From Parapedobacter defluvii (GTDB lineage Bacteria > Bacteroidota > Bacteroidia > Sphingobacteriales > Sphingobacteriaceae), in contig NZ_BMIK01000005.1 of the NCBI RefSeq assembly GCF_014642075.1, positions 62,001-126,000 on the forward strand: DNA of 64,000 nucleotides, given 5' to 3'. Made by a program: the position numbers and the translations under genes. The notes below the pieces were generated by a model, which saw only the letters and a list, made by a program, of their open reading frames with translations, ran no database searches and was not told where the DNA came from. This document shows, piece by piece, positions 60,337 through 64,000 of this stretch (its first letter is position 1; every line of letters begins with the position of its first letter).

Positions 60337-62850
60337 ATGGATAAAAAGACAATTGTAGTTATAGGAAATGGGATGGTCGGTCATCGGTTTTGTGAAAAAA
60401 TAGTGGGAAAAACTGATAAATTTAATATAATGGTATTTGGGGATGAGCCTAGACGGGCATATGATCGGGTTCATTTGAGTGATTACGTCAAAAAAAAGGA
60501 TGTAGATGATCTTTATTTGTGTAAAAGCGATTGGTACGTCCGGCAAAACATAAAATTATACCTAAATGACCCGGTTAAAAGTATCAACAGAACGACTAAA
60601 ACTATTCAATCGTCAAATGGGGTAGTAATTGAATATGACTTTTTGGTGTTGGCCACAGGTTCTAAAGCATTTGTGCCAAATATCCCGGGCGTAGAAAAAG
60701 AAGGCGTTTTTGTATATCGGACCATCGAGGATCTGGATCTGATCAAATCGTATTCGGTATCGGTGCATCAGGGAGTGGTACTCGGTGGTGGATTACTGGG
60801 TTTGGAGGCTGCAAAAGCAATGATGGATCTCGGGATACCTTCGGTAGCGGTTATTGAGGCAGCGCCACGGTTAATGCCCCGGCAGATCGACCGGGGAGGA
60901 AGTGAAATATTGCGTCGTCGCCTTGAGCAATTTGGGTTGTCGGTATATGCGGATAGGCGGGCTTATCGTATCGAAGGGGACGGAAGTATCCGGGAATTGC
61001 GTTTTGACGATGGCTCCGTGATAAAGGCTGATATGCTGATCATCTCTGCGGGTATCTGCCCGCGGGATGAACTGGCGCGGGAATGTGGTATTGACGTGGG
61101 GGAACGCGGTGGGATTGTTGTGGATGAATACATGCAAACGAGTGACCCATCGGTATTTGCTATCGGTGAATGCGCCTTGTTTGAGGATACGATCTACGGT
61201 TTGGTGGCTCCGGGATACGAGATGGCGGATGTTGCAGCCGCGCGGATCTGTGAAGAAGGCAAAATATTCCGACGCTTTGATATGAGTACCCGGTTGAAGC
61301 TGGTTGGTGTTGAGGTGGCTAGTTTCGGCGATCCCTTTATGGAAGCACCTTATGCACGTACCATTGTCTTTGAAGACAAAAACGATGGGATTTATAAGCG
61401 GTTGAACGTCAGTAACGACGGCAAATACCTGTTGGGAGGTATCCTCGTAGGCGATGCCCGGGATTACAACCTGCTGTTGCAAACGGTCAACAACCGGCTT
61501 GAACTTCCTGATTCACCCGGCGATCTGATTATGCATACCAAGGAACCGATCGGCACTGCTGACGGTGCGGGCCTGTCAGCCCTACCAGACAATGCATTGA
61601 TATGCAGTTGTGAAGGGGTGACGAAAGGGGAGATTTGCCGGGCGGTGATGGAAGCGGGATGCGAAAACGCAGATTCGGTGAGGCAATGCACCAAAGCCGG
61701 TTCGGGCTGTGGCGGTTGTATACCTATGGTGAAGGATCTGGTGGTCGCTGCCATGAAGCAGCAGGGTAAATACATCCGCAATGTGGTTTGCGAGCACTTT
61801 TCGCTCAGCCGCCAGGAGCTCTACGACCTGATTAAAATACATCGCCTGGAGAGTTACAATGAGGTGCTGGATGCGCTTGGTCAGGGCGATGGGTGCGAGG
61901 TCTGTAAGCCGTTGATATCATCATTGCTGGCCAGTATATGGAATGATATGATCCTTCGTAAGGGTAATGATACCGCGCAGGACAGCAACGACCGATTTCT
62001 GGCCAATATCCAAAAAGGAGGGACTTATTCCGTTGTGCCGCGTATTCCGGGCGGTGAAATCACACCGGACAGATTGGTTGTCATCGGCGAGGTGGCGAAA
62101 AAATATGGGTTGTATACGAAAATAACGGGTGCGCAGCGCATCGATATGTTTGGGGCTTACTTGGATGACCTGCCCCTGATCTGGGAAGAATTGATTGCCG
62201 CCGGATTTGAGAGCGGGCATGCGTATGGGAAGGCCTTGCGTACAGTGAAGAGCTGTGTAGGAAGTACGTGGTGCCGCTTTGGGTTGCATGATAGCGTATC
62301 ATTCGCCATCCAGATCGAAGAACGGTACCGCGGGCTACGGGCGCCACATAAGATTAAATCAGCCGTGAGCGGTTGCATCCGGGAATGTGCAGAGGCCCAA
62401 AGCAAGGATTTTGGAATCATTGCCACGGAAAAAGGATGGAATCTCTATGTCTGTGGCAACGGCGGCAGCAAACCCCAGCACGCGCTGCTTCTCGCGGCTG
62501 ATGTGGATAGCGAAACCTGTATCCGTTACATCGACCGTTTCCTGATGTTTTATATCCGGACCGCCGATCCACTGACACGGACCGCTACGTGGCTCAATAA
62601 GATGGAGGGCGGTATCGAATACCTGCGTAATGTGGTGGTAAACGACAGTTTGGGGATGGCTGCTCAATGGGAAGCCGAAATGGAGGACAGAGCCCGTGAC
62701 TATCGATGCGAATGGAAGGCGGCCGTAGAAGATCCGGAGATCAGGAAGCGGTTCAGTCATTTTGTCAACGCCCCCGGAGAAAAAGATCCGACGGTAAAGT
62801 TTGAAGAAATGCGCGGGCAGAAACGAGCTGCAGACTGGACACTGATATAG
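60337..62850 (+). CDS. nirB: Nitrite reductase (NADH) large subunit
   Basis: An 837-residue cytoplasmic flavo-sirohaem enzyme that reduces nitrite to ammonia with NADH. The N-terminal FAD domain has VVIGNGMVG and a second dinucleotide motif at GVVLGGGLLGLEAAKAM. The middle has a BFD-like iron-sulfur region (ALICSCEGVTKGEIC, then CTKAGSGCGGC). The C-terminal sirohaem/[4Fe-4S] ligands are Cys640 and Cys646 (SCVGSTWCRFG) and Cys680 and Cys684 (GCIRECAEA). Length is near that of E. coli NirB (847). The first 120 codons are more AT-rich than the rest. nirD and a nirC-like gene follow. In this setting it probably serves nitrogen assimilation. Confidence 0.98.
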   Translation: MDKKTIVVIGNGMVGHRFCEKIVGKTDKFNIMVFGDEPRRAYDRVHLSDYVKKKDVDDLYLCKSDWYVRQNIKLYLNDPVKSINRTTKTIQSSNGVVIEYDFLVLATGSKAFVPNIPGVEKEGVFVYRTIEDLDLIKSYSVSVHQGVVLGGGLLGLEAAKAMMDLGIPSVAVIEAAPRLMPRQIDRGGSEILRRRLEQFGLSVYADRRAYRIEGDGSIRELRFDDGSVIKADMLIISAGICPRDELARECGIDVGERGGIVVDEYMQTSDPSVFAIGECALFEDTIYGLVAPGYEMADVAAARICEEGKIFRRFDMSTRLKLVGVEVASFGDPFMEAPYARTIVFEDKNDGIYKRLNVSNDGKYLLGGILVGDARDYNLLLQTVNNRLELPDSPGDLIMHTKEPIGTADGAGLSALPDNALICSCEGVTKGEICRAVMEAGCENADSVRQCTKAGSGCGGCIPMVKDLVVAAMKQQGKYIRNVVCEHFSLSRQELYDLIKIHRLESYNEVLDALGQGDGCEVCKPLISSLLASIWNDMILRKGNDTAQDSNDRFLANIQKGGTYSVVPRIPGGEITPDRLVVIGEVAKKYGLYTKITGAQRIDMFGAYLDDLPLIWEELIAAGFESGHAYGKALRTVKSCVGSTWCRFGLHDSVSFAIQIEERYRGLRAPHKIKSAVSGCIRECAEAQSKDFGIIATEKGWNLYVCGNGGSKPQHALLLAADVDSETCIRYIDRFLMFYIRTADPLTRTATWLNKMEGGIEYLRNVVVNDSLGMAAQWEAEMEDRARDYRCEWKAAVEDPEIRKRFSHFVNAPGEKDPTVKFEEMRGQKRAADWTLI

Positions 62851-62883
62851 ATGCATCAACGACACTTACAATAATTAAAACAT

Positions 62884-63231
62884 ATGGAAACAATAGCAAC
62901 AACAGAATGGTTGGCAGCATGCCGCGTGGAAGATGCGGTGAAAAACGGTGGGGTTTGTGTAAGACACGGGAACGAGCAGATCGCCTTATTCTATTTCACC
63001 CGGCGCAACGAATGGTATGCTACCCAAAACGAATGCCCGCACCGGCGACAAATGGCGTTGAGCCGGGGTATGCTCGGTTCGGTCGGTGAAGAGCCTAAAA
63101 TCGCTTGTCCATTTCACAAGAAGACCTTTTCCTTGTCTTCCGGTGAATGTCTTTCGGGCGGTGAATGCGCGATTAAGACCTATCCCGTAAAAGTCGAAAA
63201 TGGATTGGTGTATATCGGGTTGGATGACTGA
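62884..63231 (+). CDS. nirD: Nitrite reductase small subunit (Rieske-like)
   Basis: A 115-residue protein carrying one Rieske-type fold with all four cluster ligands: Cys51 and His53 (ECPHRRQ) and Cys75 and His78 (ACPFHKK). NirD proteins from enteric bacteria lack these ligands, while other bacterial small subunits keep them, so this protein probably binds a [2Fe-2S] cluster. The domain ends with SGECLSGGECAIKTYPVKVENGLVYIGL. It begins 33 nt after nirB and is followed 38 nt later by the nitrite channel gene, consistent with one operon. Confidence 0.95.
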   Translation: METIATTEWLAACRVEDAVKNGGVCVRHGNEQIALFYFTRRNEWYATQNECPHRRQMALSRGMLGSVGEEPKIACPFHKKTFSLSSGECLSGGECAIKTYPVKVENGLVYIGLDD

Positions 63232-63269
63232 GTTGAATACTTTCTTTTGCATAATTTAAATAAAACTGT

Positions 63270-64000
63270 ATGGACTACATCAATCCCAAAGAAGTGGCAG
63301 GAGCCATGATGACTGCTGCCGTTAACAAATCCATGCTATCCGTCAAGGATTTATTGATCCGCGGAGCATTATCGGGCGCATTGCTGGCCATTTCGGTCAC
63401 CCTCGCAAACCTGGCCACCTCGCAGACCTCCTTGAGCCTGATCGGTGCGTTCGTTTTTCCGGTGGGTTTCGTCATTATTGTCATCCTTGGCCTTGAACTT
63501 GTGACGGGCAGCTTTGCACTTGTACCGCTTGCGTGGTTTGAAAAGAAAATTACCGGCCTCGCGATGTTGAAAAACCTGTTTTGGGTTTTTGCGGGTAACT
63601 TGATTGGCAGCGTATTGTTCGCGGTCATGTTTTGGGCAGCATCCAGTGATACCGGGCAGTCGGCCCAGTTGGGTGCAATCGAACAATTGTTGGTCAGCGC
63701 AAGCGAGAAAAAAACCATCGGTTATGTACAGCACGGGAGTGCAGGACTCTTTTCGGCTTTTATAAAGGCTATTTTGTGTAACTGGATGGTTTGTATGGGG
63801 GTAGTGATGTCGATGACTTCCAAATCGACGTTGGGGAAAATATTAGCAGCAGGCATTCCCATTTTTATCTTTTTTGCACTGGGGTATGAGCATGCCGTTG
63901 TCAATATGTTTGTGATTCCAGCGGGGATGATGTTCGGTGCGCAGGTGTCGTTTGCCGATTGGTGGCTGTACAATCAGTTGATTGTGACGGCGGGCAATAT
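63270..64000 (+). CDS. Formate/nitrite transporter (NirC-type), 3' end missing
   Basis: Inner-membrane channel of the FNT family; 243 residues are visible from ATG 63270 and the frame is open to the window end. Family motifs are the N-terminal NPKEVAGAMMTAAVNKS, LGLELVTGSFALVPL, KAILCNWMVCMGVVMS and ALGYEHAVVNMFVIPAGMM, matching those of FocA/NirC. Six membrane helices are expected; roughly five are seen before the cut. Next to nirB and nirD it most likely brings nitrite into the cytoplasm, though some FNT proteins prefer formate or hydrosulfide. Confidence 0.93.
   Translation, partial: MDYINPKEVAGAMMTAAVNKSMLSVKDLLIRGALSGALLAISVTLANLATSQTSLSLIGAFVFPVGFVIIVILGLELVTGSFALVPLAWFEKKITGLAMLKNLFWVFAGNLIGSVLFAVMFWAASSDTGQSAQLGAIEQLLVSASEKKTIGYVQHGSAGLFSAFIKAILCNWMVCMGVVMSMTSKSTLGKILAAGIPIFIFFALGYEHAVVNMFVIPAGMMFGAQVSFADWWLYNQLIVTAGN

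Noticed and set aside
60253-60546. 97-codon open frame on the minus strand across the nirB start
   Set aside because: It arises from AT-rich DNA with few stops on that strand, overlaps the conserved nirB N-terminus and has no recognisable motif.
1-64000. tRNA, rRNA, riboswitch or prophage genes
   Set aside because: No cloverleaf, rRNA-like sequence, phage structural gene, integrase or known riboswitch core was recognised, though small RNAs without clear structure cannot be excluded by eye.

Overview
The window is a stretch of a Bacteroidota chromosome, most likely from the Sphingobacteriaceae (Pedobacter/Parapedobacter/Sphingobacterium type). Four SusC/SusD outer-membrane pairs, an ECF sigma/FecR pair next to an STN-domain SusC, three S1 sulfatases, several GH43 enzymes, many lipoprotein signals and promoters of the Bacteroidota kind (TTTG, about 20 nt, TAnnTTTG) all point there. 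The taxon is an inference from gene content; no rRNA, tRNA, transposase, integrase or CRISPR array was seen.

Layout. (A) 1-9098: a pentose polysaccharide locus (SusC, cut by the window edge, SusD, four consecutive GH43-type enzymes) closed by a convergent AraC regulator. (B) 9419-16777: a sugar-oxidation cluster: a large ThuA/propeller/HEAT/cupredoxin lipoprotein, an exported ThuA protein, a Gfo/Idh/MocA oxidoreductase, a tagatose/psicose-3-epimerase-like TIM barrel and an exported enolase-superfamily protein. (C) 16914-25581: SusC, SusD, DUF3823 lipoprotein and two sulfatases. (D) 25702-36127: ECF sigma, FecR anti-sigma, STN-SusC, SusD and a third sulfatase, then a protein fusing a serine esterase to a GH43 enzyme. 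(E) 36136-50418: a DeoR regulator divergent from a long operon with SusC, SusD, a tachylectin-like lipoprotein, a Tat-exported DegT aminotransferase, a MurQ-like etherase, a ceramidase-like amidohydrolase with an inserted propeller, a sugar MFS permease, a BadF-type kinase and a DUF1080 lipoprotein. No glycoside hydrolase is present; the content suggests uptake and breakdown of an amino-sugar or muramyl-like compound. (F) 50514-64000: core genes: HerA-like ATPase, sugar nucleotidyltransferase, dnaK, YjbR, thioredoxin-like protein, a radical SAM/DUF4130 pair predicted to act on DNA, an Fe(II)/2-oxoglutarate oxygenase, and nitrite assimilation (cobA divergent from nirB-nirD-nirC).

The strongest leads are the region E operon with its putative DeoR operators, and the radical SAM/DUF4130 pair, whose promoter lies inside a perfect 12-bp inverted repeat. 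Smaller points are heptamer repeats on both sides of dnaK, an inserted propeller in the ceramidase-like protein, and non-canonical active-site residues in the Gfo/Idh protein and the epimerase. Residue positions are counted from the starts given here; all family assignments were made by eye.
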